DNA of 64,000 nucleotides from an uncultured Clostridia bacterium (GTDB taxonomy: Bacteria > Bacillota > Clostridia > Christensenellales > Aristaeellaceae), in assembly GCA_946411525.1 (NCBI GenBank), contig CAMKEI010000001.1:124001-188000 (forward strand). The letters run 5' to 3'. Positions 35,501 to 42,886 of the stretch are shown one piece after another. The position numbers and the translations under genes are program-made. Below the pieces are notes generated by a model that did no database searches, was not told where the DNA came from, and saw only the letters and a program-made list of their open reading frames with translations. The stretch's first letter is position 1. Every line of letters begins with the position of its first letter.

Positions 35501-36643
35501 CGCGGGATTGAATGCAGCCAGTGCCAGAAACAGGATGCAGGAACGTCTGTCAAATTCTTCTGATTTCAACAGAAGCCTGTAAATCATCCAGCATCCGGCA
35601 AGGTCGCACAGAGACGGAAGCAGTCTGAAGATGAGACGGGAAACCTGCTCGGATCCGCCTAAAAGGTGAGACAGGATTAAGTTCAGACCGAGTATATAGG
35701 TATAAAGCGGCGGATAATCACAGAAGCTTGTCGCCTCATAAAATCCGGCCGGTCCGACAGACGCAAATGTGGATCCCCAGCTCAGGAAGCAGTTAACGTC
35801 AACCATATAACCTTCCACAAGCCAGCTGATTAAGAGACGAAGTATGAATGAAATGATCAGAACTGCGAATGCCGCCGGGCCGGTATGTACCTGTTCGCGG
35901 GCAGGGAGTTTCTGTCTGCCATGTTCACGGCTGATCACATAAACGGCGAGAACGGCATAAATAAGACCGATTAACGCCAGCCAAATTCTGAAAGAGGCTG
36001 ATGATCCTGTCTCCGTTTCATCGCCTTTATAATCATCGTCGGTATCATCATAGAAATCCGCGACATACCACAGATCCGCGATTCCGTCATCCGGTACGCT
36101 TTCCGCCTTTTTTAGGGCAAGGCCGGCAAAACTCGCTTTTCCGGTGCTCATACCGCTGTATCCGCCAAGACGGGCGAAAACAGTCAGCAGATTCTGATCG
36201 GGACCTGTTTCTCCGTAATACTCGATATATTCCCAGTCGCCTTCCGTATCGAAGCATCTGTCGCTGAAAGCATAGACGCCTTCAATGCTGAGATTTGCTC
36301 CGTGACCGCCTTCGACGTCTTCGGCACGGATGTATCCGCTGAGGCAATAAAGCGTATCCGGCTCAACCCTGACAGTCTGCGCAAACCGTGCGTCGTTTTC
36401 ACCGATATTCTGAATCGACACGGCGAGCGGGTGCTCGTTATCCCCTTCTGAAAGGCTGAAAACAGAATAACCTGGTTCGGAAATATAAGCGTCCGTATAC
36501 CATTCGTCAGGAAGGCCGTCATCACCGATTTGTGAAAAGTCTGCGTTTGTCAGTAAATTCTCAGCGAACGCGCCGCAGTACAGGCATCCCGTCAGGATGA
36601 TCAGAAACACAGACAGAGCAAACGCGGTTTTCTTCAGGAACAT
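32516..36643 (-). CDS. Large membrane protein with two GT-C glycosyltransferase modules (second is PMT-type)
   Basis: A 1375-residue protein. Order of parts: signal peptide (1-27), a secreted beta-sandwich carbohydrate-binding-like domain (about 30-175), a helix at about 215, a first multi-spanning GT-C module (about 240-690, with VDVNCFLSW and CDYPPLY), a helix near 740, a second extracytoplasmic beta-sandwich (about 760-900), then a protein O-mannosyltransferase module (about 925-1375) with the family FDEIYHARTAYEF (about 936), TSHPPLGK and TIDSFPVLF. Such enzymes transfer sugars from polyprenyl-phosphate to proteins or polymers outside the membrane. It is inserted between yraN and comM. 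Two GT-C modules in one chain is unusual; donor and acceptor cannot be predicted. Confidence 0.88.
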   Translation of the reverse strand: MFLKKTAFALSVFLIILTGCLYCGAFAENLLTNADFSQIGDDGLPDEWYTDAYISEPGYSVFSLSEGDNEHPLAVSIQNIGENDARFAQTVRVEPDTLYCLSGYIRAEDVEGGHGANLSIEGVYAFSDRCFDTEGDWEYIEYYGETGPDQNLLTVFARLGGYSGMSTGKASFAGLALKKAESVPDDGIADLWYVADFYDDTDDDYKGDETETGSSASFRIWLALIGLIYAVLAVYVISREHGRQKLPAREQVHTGPAAFAVLIISFILRLLISWLVEGYMVDVNCFLSWGSTFASVGPAGFYEATSFCDYPPLYTYILGLNLILSHLLGGSEQVSRLIFRLLPSLCDLAGCWMIYRLLLKSEEFDRRSCILFLALAAFNPALILNSAAWGQMDSVLCLMLACVALLAEKGKWKAALPLYVASVLIKPQALMLGPLGLVYLVILWIRNPESRKSILSGTGISLLTLAAGVIPFSLHQKWDWLIQLYARTLASYPYATVNTANIYYLAGGNWSPANNPAHFAVPVILALLTSGYGAWWYYRSRGMKYRKAETAISFVFAAVFAVFGFLRASWALIGATAMVFAFVIVISPAVRSRDIRLLPWLGGLLFILLYVFGVKMHERYVFPALLLLASAWYLRRDRRILYLIILFTVTVFVNEGIVLDNSIRLGSQMGHLNSDTIWLADIISILNISGAVYGVWLGLELFLPEKSSACTDAAAGRRPEWAGDRRLHWKRKDTILLALITAAYTFISLITLGSTKAPQTGWSSSSASEQIIFDLGGQRDDVEILYFAQVSRNDFTFSSSKDGEHWGEEVWSQMDQGQCWKWKYVTESYDAGDGTRTYFNSNENNIVRFNGQYIRLTAQQLGLKLNEILFRTEEGTVLPVTISGRIGAEPGSELYSDPESLIDEQDSMEGLPAFPQTEETKNEKIQPSWWNSTYFDEIYHARTAYEFLHGSVPYETSHPPLGKVLMSICVAIFGMTPFGWRFAGAVAGVLMLPGMYLIVRQLTKKTWPAVTSCLLMALDCMHLTQTQIATIDSFPVLFIIFAYFFMLRFLQTDFIREKLSTSLISLGFSGLFMGLSIASKWIGIYAGAGLAVLFFWHCIRMIRMHNNTESFIKQSALSDMHGETSDAAAAVRRTLVICAWCFLFFIAVPLFLYLVSYIPYMAYSKRIHSLWDYISEVWRAQVGMFNYHSTPNLGMDHPFYSPWWEWPVIGKPMYYASQQYLPEDYPVHHSIFAFGNPVIWFGGLLALPVCLIRSVSNRRYVAPDTDLHWHIRPFRDDTHYVFLFVGLLAQYLPWVLVPRGTYIYHYFATLPFLMASVCLSLDVQNRRGERICIIFASLLIAAAAVFFIILFPYASGMNVSPEWLNIGRNILRIWY

Positions 36644-36662
36644 TCAGTATTGCGTCCTTTCG

Positions 36663-37031
36663 TTAACGGTAAAACATGTCTCCGGGCTGAAAAGCATTGG
36701 GAATATGGATGACAGAGGATTGGGTGACTTCCGCTGCGTCAAATCGTACGGAACGGTTGAGCCAGCCTTTTCCTATCAGATACAGAGACGCGGCACGGGC
36801 AATCCGCTGCTGCTTTTTCCGGTCGACCGCCAGGAGCCCGGCACCCGGAACGGCGTGAAGCCTGGTTTTGACCTCAATGAATACGATTGTATCCCGGTCA
36901 AGCATAATCAGGTCGATTTCCCCCGCCTGATTTCTGTACCTCTGCTCAAGAAGCTTCATTCCGGCTTGTTCTTTCAGCCATTCCGCCGCCTTCTGCTCGC
37001 CGATGAGCCCCGTCTCGTATGTCTTCTTCAT
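36663..37031 (-). CDS. yraN: UPF0102 (YraN) family nuclease-like protein
   Basis: A 122-residue protein of the YraN family, a restriction-endonuclease-like fold of unknown role. Features are TGLIGEQKAAEWLKEQ at the start and the PD-(D/E)xK-like core GEIDLIMLDRDTIVFIEVKTR (about 41-60), plus RIARAASLYL. The ATG at 37031 overlaps the rnhB stop by 4 bases; a longer frame reading into rnhB was rejected. yraN lies beside rnhB in many Firmicutes. Confidence 0.93.
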   Translation of the reverse strand: MKKTYETGLIGEQKAAEWLKEQAGMKLLEQRYRNQAGEIDLIMLDRDTIVFIEVKTRLHAVPGAGLLAVDRKKQQRIARAASLYLIGKGWLNRSVRFDAAEVTQSSVIHIPNAFQPGDMFYR

Positions 37032-37639
37032 ACGAAATGTCCGATAAAACTTTTTCTGTGGAATGGACACGGACCGAATCGTTTCAGGGCGTCTGTATGC
37101 TCGCGTGTTCCATATCCTTTATTGCGGGCGAAGCCGTATTCGGGATAAAGCCTGTCCAGTTCAATCATCTGCCGGTCACGTGTAACCTTCGCGACGATAC
37201 TGGCTGCCGCGATGGCATATGAAGAGGCGTCGCCCTTGATGATCGGAACTTCTTTTCCTTTCAGGCCGAGCCCGGTTACGGCGTCAATCAGGAAAATATC
37301 CGCGGGTACAGCGGCGGCGGCGATCCGCATTGCTTTTCGGGTTGCTTCCAGAATATTGATTTCGTCTATTTCCGCAGGCGATACTTCGCCGATCCCCACA
37401 TACAGCGCGTGCTCCATAATTTCATTAAAAACGATTTCGCGCCGGTGCTCACTGAGCTTTTTGCTGTCATCGATCCAGATCAGAAGAGGTTCATCGGGCA
37501 TAACGACACAGGCAGTTACCACATTGCCCGCAAGCGGTCCCCGTCCGACTTCATCCATGCCTGCCACGACCATTCCGCCTGATTTGTAAGGCAGATCAAA
37601 TGCCAGCAGTTCTGAAGCATGATGTTCACGGTTGGTCAT
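37028..37639 (-). CDS. rnhB: Ribonuclease HII
   Basis: Removes ribonucleotides from DNA and degrades RNA-DNA hybrids. The 203-residue protein shows the active-site segments GMDEVGRGPLAG (about 27-38), DDSKKLSEHRRE, FLIDAV, and GDASSYAIAAASIVAKVTRDR. It overlaps rbgA by 14 bases and yraN by 4. With rnhA at 22993 the window codes for both RNase H classes. Confidence 0.98.
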   Translation of the reverse strand: MTNREHHASELLAFDLPYKSGGMVVAGMDEVGRGPLAGNVVTACVVMPDEPLLIWIDDSKKLSEHRREIVFNEIMEHALYVGIGEVSPAEIDEINILEATRKAMRIAAAAVPADIFLIDAVTGLGLKGKEVPIIKGDASSYAIAAASIVAKVTRDRQMIELDRLYPEYGFARNKGYGTREHTDALKRFGPCPFHRKSFIGHFV

Positions 37640-38516
37640 TCTTCACTGTCTCCCCTGTTCCGGCCGGAGGATACTCCAGCGTAATTCTGCCGAGTTTTCC
37701 GGCGCGGAATTCATCAAGCACCACGCTGAAGCATCGGTCATAATCGTATTGTGCGCCTTTCAGAAGCCAACCTCTTCCGGAACATACCGCGTTAAGCAGT
37801 TCTGTGCCTTTCAGCCCGGTATCCGTAATGTGATAGCGTTCCTTAACGATATCGGGGATTGTTTCGCAGAGTTCCTCAAGCAGGTGAATGGTCAGGTCTG
37901 CCTGATCCACCACGTCATCCTTGATGCATCCGATATAGCACAGCTTACGGGCGGCGGACTGATCGTCAAGTTTTGGCCAAAGCAGGCCGGGCGTGTCGAG
38001 CAGTTCAAGATACGGAGATACCTTCACCCACTGATTGCTCTTTGTCACGCCGGGTCTGTCGCCGGTCTGAGCGACAGACCGGCCGTAAAGCCGATTGATC
38101 AGCGTGCTTTTCCCGACATTGGGGATCCCGATAATCATGGCCCTGACGGTTTTGCGGACTCCCTTTTCGAGCGCTTTGTCAACGATATCCCTTGTAGCCC
38201 TGTCAATGATACCGATGGTTTCCTTTCCCCGCATTTTAACCGCGTTCGTCAGATATGCCTCAATACCATGATCATTCATATAACGAAGCCATTTTCGGTT
38301 CAGATTCCCGTCGGCAAGGTCGGACTTGTTGAGAAACAGAAGACGTCGTTTTTGCAGAATCATTCTGTCAAGATCCGGATTTCTGCTGGAAACGGGAAGA
38401 CGTGCGTCGCAGATTTCTATGATCAGATCAATACGCCTGATTTGTTCCTGCAGCAGCCGCTTCGTTTTTGCCATATGGCCCGGGTACCAGTTGATCAGAT
38501 TGCTGTTTTCGCTCAT
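37626..38516 (-). CDS. rbgA: Ribosome biogenesis GTPase RbgA (YlqF)
   Basis: GTPase required for late 50S assembly. The 296-residue protein is circularly permuted: the G4 NKSD (about 59-62) precedes P-loop [13 protein letters not shown] (about 130-142) and G3 DTPG. The N-terminal WYPGHMAKTKR is diagnostic. It is the first gene of the operon from the promoter at 38548-38576. In B. subtilis rplS is immediately upstream; here four unrelated genes separate them. Confidence 0.97.
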   Translation of the reverse strand: MSENSNLINWYPGHMAKTKRLLQEQIRRIDLIIEICDARLPVSSRNPDLDRMILQKRRLLFLNKSDLADGNLNRKWLRYMNDHGIEAYLTNAVKMRGKETIGIIDRATRDIVDKALEKGVRKTVRAMIIGIPNVGKSTLINRLYGRSVAQTGDRPGVTKSNQWVKVSPYLELLDTPGLLWPKLDDQSAARKLCYIGCIKDDVVDQADLTIHLLEELCETIPDIVKERYHITDTGLKGTELLNAVCSGRGWLLKGAQYDYDRCFSVVLDEFRAGKLGRITLEYPPAGTGETVKNDQP

Positions 38517-38547
38517 GTTTCATCCTTTATGAAAAAATTTCTTCATT

Positions 38548-38576
38548 ATATTATTCAAAAAGCAGTCATCAGTCAA
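38548..38576 (-). promoter_or_regulatory. Promoter of the rbgA-rnhB-yraN-...-hslU operon
   Basis: Minus strand: -35 TTGACT (38571-38576), 17-base spacer, -10 TAATAT (38548-38553). The rbgA start is about 30 bases downstream. Ten genes follow with small gaps or overlaps. Confidence 0.75.
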
Positions 38577-38619
38577 GGCGAACAAAACAGTCATATGTGC
38601 AATCATGAGTGATCCGTTC

Positions 38620-38646
38620 AAAAAAGCGGCCGATCATTCGGCCGCT
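38620..38646 (-). terminator. Intrinsic terminator after the DUF4230 gene
   Basis: Perfect 9-bp arms (38638-38646 and 38625-38633), 4-base loop, then six U residues on the minus strand (38620-38625). The TGA stop of DUF4230 (38634-38636) sits in the loop. Confidence 0.9.
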
Positions 38647-39257
38647 GATTTTTCAGGAAGGAGGATTTCAAATTCATAATGGCTTTCCCCTGCATCTTCC
38701 AGCCACTGACAGACTGTTTCTTTAAATGCTTTGACGGTATCCTCCTGAATTTTCAGTGAGTGCTGTTCATCCGTGATATACTGTTCCCTGCATTTTAGAC
38801 GCTGTTCAGCCAGCAGTGTTTCAACACTCTTGTCGATTGCTTTTGAAAACAGATTCCGCTTGTTGATTTCCAACGCTTCAATTCCGTCGTTGAGGATTTC
38901 CGCCTGCGGCAGCGAGAATATAATCCGGTCGCTGTCAACTGTCATCATGACGTCCCGGAGATTGATTCCGACGCTGGCGGTGTAACGGTAACGGATTGTC
39001 GTTGACCCGACGGTTCCAAGTATGATGACGCTGGTTTTTGCCTCAAGGATACTTTCCTCGTCTATTCGGGTCACTTCAAGACGCTGACTTGATTCCAGTT
39101 TCTGCTCAATGATTCTGCTTTGCGCTTTGATCTCGCCCGTAACACCGGGGATGATGGCACGATAGAGTTCCCTGGCATATGGAAGGAGAAGGATCACAAG
39201 AATAATTACAAGCGTTCTGGAAACCAGTGACAAGAGCCATTTTCCTGTTTTTTTCAT
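38634..39257 (-). CDS. DUF4230 family single-pass membrane protein
   Basis: A 207-residue protein with an N-terminal hydrophobic helix (about 8-28, LVSRTLVIILVILLLPYA) and a long extracytoplasmic or membrane-anchored region. The middle carries TIRYRYTASVGINLRDV and ILNDGIEALEINKRNLFSKAIDKSVETL, the DUF4230 pattern. Its function is unknown. The start has GAGG 8 bases upstream, and the gene is coupled to the small membrane gene 13 bases upstream. The terminator hairpin contains the stop codon. Confidence 0.8.
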   Translation of the reverse strand: MKKTGKWLLSLVSRTLVIILVILLLPYARELYRAIIPGVTGEIKAQSRIIEQKLESSQRLEVTRIDEESILEAKTSVIILGTVGSTTIRYRYTASVGINLRDVMMTVDSDRIIFSLPQAEILNDGIEALEINKRNLFSKAIDKSVETLLAEQRLKCREQYITDEQHSLKIQEDTVKAFKETVCQWLEDAGESHYEFEILLPEKSAAE

Positions 39258-39270
39258 TTTTGTGACCTCA

Positions 39271-39435
39271 TCACACAGGCGTCAGCATGGCGAGAAACGG
39301 AATTAGCAGGTACACAATCAGAAAATAAAGCACTGTAATCAGACCGATTCCCATCAGAATGACGGCGAACACCGGTAAATGGTGTTTTCTTTCACTGTGC
39401 GGATGCGGTTCTCTTCGCCTGAAGAATCTTCTCAT
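39271..39435 (-). CDS. Small single-pass membrane protein (54 residues)
   Basis: A short ORF of 54 residues: a basic start (MRRFFRRREPHPHSERKHH), then one hydrophobic segment of about 31 residues (LPVFAVILMGIGLITVLYF and on) ending in LAMLTPV. The ATG at 39435 has AGGA 8 bases upstream and the stop lies 13 bases before the DUF4230 start, which itself has a ribosome site overlapping this stop. The pair is therefore probably a translation unit. I do not recognise a family. Confidence 0.72.
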   Translation of the reverse strand: MRRFFRRREPHPHSERKHHLPVFAVILMGIGLITVLYFLIVYLLIPFLAMLTPV

Positions 39436-39471
39436 GTTTACTGTCCTGCTTTCTGTTAATTGACAGGATGA

Positions 39472-40155
39472 TCACAGCTGAAGCTCATCCATGTACCCTC
39501 TCAGCAGACGGTACAGGGGTGAAAGTACAGTGAAATCCTTCCGGACTTCATTGAGAATACGCGTACTGAAAGCCCACTGACGTACAGGATCATATCTGCT
39601 GATATACATTTCCTTTGCCGTATACCAGCGTTTAAGCCTGTCCGGGATTTCTGGAGGGATTTCCATCCGCTTGAAAAAAGAACCGCCCATAAACAGATTC
39701 CTATCGGGAAGATTCATGTCGTCAATCAATGCCAGCGTTCCGAGCGGATTAGCTCTCATCCGCTTTCTGAAAAGATCCATCAGTTCTCTGTTTTCGCCCC
39801 AGAAGCCTAGTCCCCAGCTCAGACGGTCAGGACCGAACTCAAAGTAATACATCAGGCTTTTTTCGCGCGGCTCTCCTGCTCTGCGGAAAAGGAACCAGTG
39901 ATGATCCCTGTATGGGCTTTTATCCCGGGAAAACCGCGTATCCCTGTGTATTCTGGAAAGGCATTTATACGGGCGGATCTCCATCTGAGGGTCGATTTCC
40001 TTCATAAATGGAGCAAGATCATCAATCATTTCGTAGAAAGGTGTCTGGACCGTTTCAACATAGCGGTCATGATTTTCATGAAAAAACGCCGGATTATTGT
40101 GGAATTTCAGATCCATCAGGAACTGAACCGTTTCATCGGTAAAACCTGTAAACAA
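39472..40155 (-). CDS. DUF2461 family protein (TIGR02453-like)
   Basis: A 227-residue cytoplasmic protein of the DUF2461 family, unknown function. Diagnostic features: TVQFLMDLKFHNNPAFFHENHDRY near the N-terminus, RIHRDTRFSRDKSPYRDHHWF and a C-terminal PVRQWAFSTRILNEV. The TTG at 40155 has AGGAGG 5 bases upstream. The longer ATG frame from 40212 overlaps the GH3 gene and was rejected. It lies between the GH3 glycosidase and the small membrane gene. Confidence 0.85.
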   Translation of the reverse strand: MFTGFTDETVQFLMDLKFHNNPAFFHENHDRYVETVQTPFYEMIDDLAPFMKEIDPQMEIRPYKCLSRIHRDTRFSRDKSPYRDHHWFLFRRAGEPREKSLMYYFEFGPDRLSWGLGFWGENRELMDLFRKRMRANPLGTLALIDDMNLPDRNLFMGGSFFKRMEIPPEIPDRLKRWYTAKEMYISRYDPVRQWAFSTRILNEVRKDFTVLSPLYRLLRGYMDELQL

Positions 40156-40186
40156 GGCATCCTCCTGTTCAGACGAACCATATAAA

Positions 40187-42265
40187 TCAGACTTTGGTCT
40201 GTTTGATGACATACGGCGTGGAACCGGTCATGGAAACGCTTTGCTCGTCGGGCTGGCAAAATCCGACATACAGCGTATAGGACGCCGTTTTCTGTTCATC
40301 CCCCGTATCGGTAACAACTGTGTCTGTCAGAGGATCGAGATCTACTGAAACAGACTTCCGCTGCCCGGGATCCAGGCTAACCCGCCTGAAACCACACAGC
40401 CTGGGATGCAGAGGCGCAAAAGGACTGTCACAGGCGACGTAAACCTGGATGAGGGCGTCGCCGGCAATATGTCCCGAATTGGTAACTTCCGCAGTGACCG
40501 CATTTCCTTCCAGAGACGCGCCTGTTACAACATAATTGGTGTAACTGAGTCCGTAACCGAAAGGATAAAGAGGTTTGCCTGAGAAGTACCTGTAAGTCCG
40601 GTTTTTCATGCTGTAATCTTCAAACGGGGGAAGATCATTCACGTCCTGATAGAAAGTGAGCGGCAGATGTCCGCTGAAATTCTTTTCACCAAACAGCAAT
40701 CCGGCAAGCGCTGTACCGCCGGCCTGACCCGGATACCATGCAAATACTTTGGCGTTTCCGCCGGAAACGTTCAGGCTTGATCCGGCGGCGATAACGGTTA
40801 CGAGTTTTTTAGCGCTCTTTTCAAGTACTGACATCAGCCTTCTCTGTGATTCCGGAACATTCAGGTCTTTTTTGTCTCCGCTGAAATATTCATTGCCGGT
40901 GTCGCCTTCTTCTCCCTCGAGTCCGGCATCGAGGCCTACGCATGCGATTGTCACATCCGCGATTTCAGCGTACATGGCTGCTTCCGCAAGTCGGTCGTCA
41001 GCCTGCGCCAGGTTGGATGTCCTGTCTTTGAACAGATGGCATCCGAGGCTGTACAGAACGCGGATTCCGTGCTTTTCACAATAGCTGCGCAATCCCTGGA
41101 GGAATGTGACGTATCGGCTGCTTGTGCCGTTGTAGTTTCCTTCCAGCGCTGCAATGCTGTCAGCGTTGGGTCCGATGACCGCAATGGTCTTGATACTTCC
41201 TGCGTCCAGCGGGAGGAGCCCGTCGTTTTCCAGCAGAACCATACTCTTTTCCGCTGCTTCAAGCGCCAGGGCGGCGTGCTCGTCTGTATCGTTATCTGTA
41301 ACAGGGATCCGGTTGTATTCGCAGTCGCTGTCGAACAGGCCGAGCATGAAACGGGTAGTAAAAAGGCGTTCACAGGCAGTTGTGATATCCTCTTCCGAAA
41401 TCAGTCCTTCCTGCAGCGCTTCAAGAATATGAAGATATGTATTGCCGCAGTTCAGGTCACAGCCGTTTTTCAGTGCGAGGGCGGCGCTTTCCGGGGCGGT
41501 TGAGGTCACTTTGTGATTGACATGAAAATCGCGGATTGCCCAGCAGTCGCTGACGACATGGCCCTGAAAACCCCATTTGCCGCGAAGGGTTTCCTGCAGA
41601 AGCGTCCTGCTGCCGCAGGCAGGTTCTCCGTTTACCCGGTTGTAGGCACCCATGACGGATTCGACTTCTCCCTCCTGGACTGTCGCCCTGAAAGCAGGAA
41701 GATAGGTTTCATTCAGATCCTTGGCATTTGCCCGGGCATCAAACTCATGGCGAAGCGCTTCGGGACCGGAATGCACGGCAAAATGTTTGCTGCAGGCGGC
41801 AACCTTGAGATACTTGCCGCTTCCCTGCAGTCCGTGGATAAAACGTACGCCAAGCCGGGCAGTCAGATATGGATCCTCTCCGTAGGTTTCATGTCCCCTT
41901 CCCCAGCGCGGATCCCTGAAAATGTTGATGTTCGGGCTCCAGACTGTCAGCCCCTTATAAATATCCCGGTCGCCGTGACTGCTCTGCCCGTTGTATTTTG
42001 CACGAGCTTCATCCGAGATGACGCTTGCGATCCTTTCCTGCAGTTCCTCATCAAACATGGCTGCCAGGCCGATAGCCTGAGGAAAAACCGTGGCGGTACC
42101 GGCCCGGGCGACGCCATGCAGTACTTCATTCCACCAGTTATAGGCAGGGATGCCGAGACGTTCGATTGCCGGCGCGTCATATTTCAGCTGGGAGGCTTTT
42201 TCCTCCAGAGTCATTCGGCTGACAAGTTCTCTGGCTCTGGATTTCGCTTCGGTTCTGTCCTTCAT
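40187..42265 (-). CDS. Glycoside hydrolase family 3 beta-glucosidase/xylosidase
   Basis: A 692-residue cytoplasmic enzyme; no signal peptide is visible. The GH3 N-terminal barrel includes GEDPYLTARLGVRFIHGLQ, KHFAVHSGPE and the catalytic nucleophile Asp in GHVVSDCWAIRDF (about 240). The alpha/beta sandwich follows (VIGPNADSIAALEGNY) and a C-terminal fibronectin-III-like domain. The segment AACSKHFAVHS and the overall length fit GH3 beta-xylosidase/beta-glucosidase on plant-type oligosaccharides. It begins 130 or so bases after the rplS stop and its own promoter is not clear. A small AATATT inverted repeat lies upstream (about 42299-42315). The substrate is inferred from the family. Confidence 0.92.
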   Translation of the reverse strand: MKDRTEAKSRARELVSRMTLEEKASQLKYDAPAIERLGIPAYNWWNEVLHGVARAGTATVFPQAIGLAAMFDEELQERIASVISDEARAKYNGQSSHGDRDIYKGLTVWSPNINIFRDPRWGRGHETYGEDPYLTARLGVRFIHGLQGSGKYLKVAACSKHFAVHSGPEALRHEFDARANAKDLNETYLPAFRATVQEGEVESVMGAYNRVNGEPACGSRTLLQETLRGKWGFQGHVVSDCWAIRDFHVNHKVTSTAPESAALALKNGCDLNCGNTYLHILEALQEGLISEEDITTACERLFTTRFMLGLFDSDCEYNRIPVTDNDTDEHAALALEAAEKSMVLLENDGLLPLDAGSIKTIAVIGPNADSIAALEGNYNGTSSRYVTFLQGLRSYCEKHGIRVLYSLGCHLFKDRTSNLAQADDRLAEAAMYAEIADVTIACVGLDAGLEGEEGDTGNEYFSGDKKDLNVPESQRRLMSVLEKSAKKLVTVIAAGSSLNVSGGNAKVFAWYPGQAGGTALAGLLFGEKNFSGHLPLTFYQDVNDLPPFEDYSMKNRTYRYFSGKPLYPFGYGLSYTNYVVTGASLEGNAVTAEVTNSGHIAGDALIQVYVACDSPFAPLHPRLCGFRRVSLDPGQRKSVSVDLDPLTDTVVTDTGDEQKTASYTLYVGFCQPDEQSVSMTGSTPYVIKQTKV

Positions 42266-42344
42266 GGCACAATCCCCTTCTTTAGTCTTTATTTAATAAT
42301 ATTTCAACAATATTCGGGATGAATCCTTCTGGTGCAGCCGACGG

Positions 42345-42380
42345 GATAAAAAAGACTGCTGCCCGAAGCAGCAGTCTTTT
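42345..42380 (-). terminator. Intrinsic terminator after rplS
   Basis: Perfect 13-bp arms (42368-42380 and 42350-42362) closed by a C(UUCG)G-type loop, followed on the minus strand by six U residues. It separates rplS from the GH3 gene. Confidence 0.93.
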
Positions 42381-42392
42381 GCAGTGCACAAA

Positions 42393-42743
42393 TCACACAC
42401 GCTTGACTTCCTTGATCTTGGCCGCCTTGCCCTGACGTTCACGCAGATAGTACAGCTTCGCGCGGCGGACTTTACCACGGCGGATAACGTCTACATGATC
42501 CACACGGGGGGAATTGATCGGGAAAGTACGTTCTACGCCGATGCCGTAAGACATGCGGCGAACAGTGAACGTTTCACGGATGCCGCCGTTACGCTTGGCG
42601 ATAACAGTGCCCTCGAAAGCCTGCAGACGTTCGCGGTTGCCTTCAACAACCTTGACCCATACGCGTACGGTGTCGCCGACGTTGAACTGCGGCAGATCGC
42701 TGCGGATCTGTTTTGCTTCGATGGAACGGATGATTTCGTTCAT
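42393..42743 (-). CDS. rplS: 50S ribosomal protein L19
   Basis: Ribosomal protein at the interface between 30S and 50S. The 116-residue protein has the family features [39 protein letters not shown] and [20 protein letters not shown], ending in [17 protein letters not shown]. It is monocistronic, with its own promoter, leader and terminator. A GGAGGC ribosome site precedes the ATG. Confidence 0.98.
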   Translation of the reverse strand: MNEIIRSIEAKQIRSDLPQFNVGDTVRVWVKVVEGNRERLQAFEGTVIAKRNGGIRETFTVRRMSYGIGVERTFPINSPRVDHVDVIRRGKVRRAKLYYLRERQGKAAKIKEVKRV

Positions 42744-42838
42744 GGTTTGTGCCTCCTTCCCTCATAGACGTTCGTACTCCGGTGGCTCATCCGAACGGAT
42801 GAATCTTAACTTCCGGACAGAGGACCGTCCGCATAACA
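42744..42838 (-). promoter_or_regulatory. 5' leader of rplS, possible L19 autoregulatory leader
   Basis: About 95 bases separate the predicted transcription start near 42837 from the rplS start. On the minus strand the leader can form TCATCC-GTTC-GGATGA and a CCGG/CCGG closure (about 42780-42805). No terminator U tract is seen, so control, if any, would be translational. L19 leaders are known in Firmicutes, but I cannot match this one to the consensus by eye. Confidence 0.4.
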
Positions 42839-42843
42839 TTAAT

Positions 42844-42872
42844 AATTTATCATAAATGATTCCCAGATGCAA
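42844..42872 (-). promoter_or_regulatory. Promoter of rplS
   Basis: Minus strand: -35 TTGCAT (42867-42872), 17-base spacer, -10 TAAATT (42844-42849). The match is fair, and position fits the leader. Confidence 0.55.
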
Positions 42873-42886
42873 GCATTAATTATACC

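Noticed and set aside
40156..40212. ATG at 40212 as start of the DUF2461 gene
   Set aside because: It would overlap the GH3 gene by 26 bases without a ribosome site, whereas the TTG at 40155 has AGGAGG 5 bases upstream.
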